Shown here piece by piece: positions 62,877 through 64,000 of a stretch of 64,000 nucleotides of DNA (position 1 is the first letter of the stretch; each line of letters starts with the position of its first letter). Origin of the DNA: PoT sp049331405 (GTDB taxonomy: Bacteria > Planctomycetota > Planctomycetia > Isosphaerales > Isosphaeraceae); NCBI RefSeq assembly GCF_049331405.1, contig NZ_CP186274.1, positions 62,001 to 126,000 on the forward strand, read 5' to 3'. Both the position numbers and the translations under genes were made by a program. A model generated the notes under the pieces. The model ran no database searches. It was given only the letters and a program-made list of their open reading frames with translations, and was not told where the DNA came from.

Positions 62877-64000
62877 ATGGCGAACCCGGGCCCCGCCCAT
62901 CGAAATCTCGAGTCCCTGTTCGCGCGGGGGACAGCATCCGTCCATACGGACCGGCAGCTGCTGGACCGTTTCCTGGACCGGGGCGACAAGGCTGCGGCCG
63001 AGTCCGCTTTCGCAGCCCTGGTCGACCGGCACGGGCCGATGGTCTGGGGCATCTGCCTCAGGGCCCTCCGCGACCCCGCCGACGCCGGAGATGCCTTCCA
63101 GGCGGCCTTCCTCGTCCTCGCCCGCCGCGCAGGCTCGGTCACGGTGGAGACGTCGCTGGCCCCCTGGCTCCACGGCGTGAGCGTGAGGGTCGCGCGTCGA
63201 GCCCGAGTCGTCGCCCTGCGTCAGCGATCCCGCGAGCGGACCAACGGCGAGCTACCCGAATCCCCTTGCCGATCGACGGAAGCCGACGAGGGCCTCAAAC
63301 CCTTGATCGACGAGGAGTTGGGCCGGTTACCCGGGCGATATCGCATCCCGTTGATCCTCTGTTACCTCGAAGGACTCACCCACGAGGAAGCCGCCGCCCG
63401 GATGTCCTGCCCGGTCGGGACCGTCCGCAGCCGCCTGGCGAGGGGCAGGGACCTGCTCCGCTCCCGCCTCGAGCGTCGCGGGCTCGCGCCTGGGGCTTCG
63501 GGCCTGGCGATGGCCTCGGCGTCGTTGCCGGCTGCCGGCCTCGATTCGCTCTCCCTCTCGACGGCCCTGGCCGCCGTGCGAATGGCGGCGGGCCGGGCGT
63601 CGGCCGAGGTCGTCTCGGCCCGCGTCGCCACCCTTGTCGACGGAGTTTCCCGGATCATGACCCTCAAGAAACTCGGCCTCGCCTCGGCAACCCTTTGCCT
63701 CCCCTCCCTGGCAATCGCCGCCTTCGCTGGCCCGAAGACCTCGGCACCGCGAACACCCCCGACACCTCCGGCAACGACCATTTCGACGCCCGCTCCCACT
63801 CCCGCCCCCAAGGTCGTGGAGTTGGCGCTCGCCCCCAAGGCGGAGGGCGCGACCGAGTCGAAGACCAGCGAGGCCTTCAACTCCTTCCCGCCCTTCGTGG
63901 TCAAGACGGTCCCGGCCGCGGGATCGGAGGAGGTCGACCCGACCCTGAAGGAGATCAAGCTCACCTTCAGCAAGACGATGATGGATGGGAGTTGGTCCGT
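62877..64000 (+). CDS. ECF sigma factor with membrane-crossing, Ig-like extension (3' end outside window)
   Basis: From ATG 62877 (GGAGGG 10 nt upstream, TAA in frame just before) the frame is open to the end of the window, so at least 374 residues are encoded. Region 2 (DRFLDRGDKAAAESAFAALV, AGDAFQAAFLVLARRAGS) and region 4 (LGRLPGRYRIPLILCYLEGLTHEEAAARMSCPVGTVRSRLARG) form a normal ECF sigma factor. After about 260 residues comes a hydrophobic segment (LASATLCLPSLAIAAFAG), a Pro/Thr-rich linker and the start of an Ig-like (Big_5-type) domain (VKTVPAAGSEEVDP...LTFSKTMMDGS). The extension may act as a built-in sensor outside the cytoplasm, as described for some planctomycete sigma factors. 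Confidence 0.85.
   Translation, partial: MANPGPAHRNLESLFARGTASVHTDRQLLDRFLDRGDKAAAESAFAALVDRHGPMVWGICLRALRDPADAGDAFQAAFLVLARRAGSVTVETSLAPWLHGVSVRVARRARVVALRQRSRERTNGELPESPCRSTEADEGLKPLIDEELGRLPGRYRIPLILCYLEGLTHEEAAARMSCPVGTVRSRLARGRDLLRSRLERRGLAPGASGLAMASASLPAAGLDSLSLSTALAAVRMAAGRASAEVVSARVATLVDGVSRIMTLKKLGLASATLCLPSLAIAAFAGPKTSAPRTPPTPPATTISTPAPTPAPKVVELALAPKAEGATESKTSEAFNSFPPFVVKTVPAAGSEEVDPTLKEIKLTFSKTMMDGSWS

Overview
The window is GC-rich bacterial chromosome and most likely comes from a planctomycete. An Isosphaeraceae-like lineage is my inference from gene content; no rRNA or marker gene is present to prove it. The evidence is two H-X9-DG/DUF1559 pseudopilin-like genes plus a soluble DUF1559 relative, a giant PVC-type CxxCH heme protein, a DUF1501 protein with a Tat signal, two Ser/Thr kinases fused to TPR arrays, ECF sigma factors with planctomycete-style partners or extensions, and two TPR/FG-GAP/UnbV proteins. 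No tRNA, rRNA, CRISPR array or intact mobile element was seen.

Layout. 1-6128: the tail of an unknown gene, a long non-coding stretch, then cassette A (DUF1559 pseudopilin, small lipoprotein, TPR/seven-bladed FG-GAP/UnbV protein). 6369-8502: a PD-(D/E)XK-like protein, a 49-residue basic protein and a DUF6438-like protein. 8810-15641: a TolC / RND pump / lipoprotein adaptor efflux set. 15782-21444: a class I fumarase and a Ser/Thr kinase-TPR gene broken by a one-base frameshift. 21493-26272 (minus): a large CxxCH heme protein and a WD40 protein. 26579-30741 (minus): a tightly packed operon of ECF sigma factor, membrane-anchored anti-sigma-like protein, a 511-residue secreted protein and a soluble DUF1559 protein. 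30976-34575: an unknown 269-residue protein facing a two-gene unit in which both products carry nuclease-fold signatures (one NERD, one unrecognised). 34670-37721 (minus): an esterase-like alpha/beta hydrolase and a glycine-rich membrane protein. 37996-42157 (minus): an ECF sigma factor followed 4 nt later by a kinase-TPR protein. 43206-47910: cassette B, a second copy of the pseudopilin/lipoprotein/UnbV set in slightly different order. 47923-54341: a secreted TPR-like protein, ferrochelatase, a membrane-linked universal stress protein and two secreted proteins of unknown function. 54380-54623: a transposase remnant. 54624-58273: an acyl-CoA synthetase/GNAT fusion and an SDR. 59155-64000: the DUF1501 protein, a coiled-coil DUF2325-like protein and an ECF sigma factor with a membrane-crossing, Ig-like C-terminal extension that runs off the window.

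The main recurring theme is surface or envelope biology (pseudopilin-like proteins, lipoproteins, UnbV propellers, heme proteins) beside transcriptional control by ECF sigma factors paired with kinases or membrane partners. The strongest candidates for something new are the duplicated pseudopilin-lipoprotein-UnbV cassette with a shared promoter-like motif, the two-gene nuclease-fold unit at 31797-34575, and the sigma/anti-sigma/DUF1559 operon at 26579-30741.
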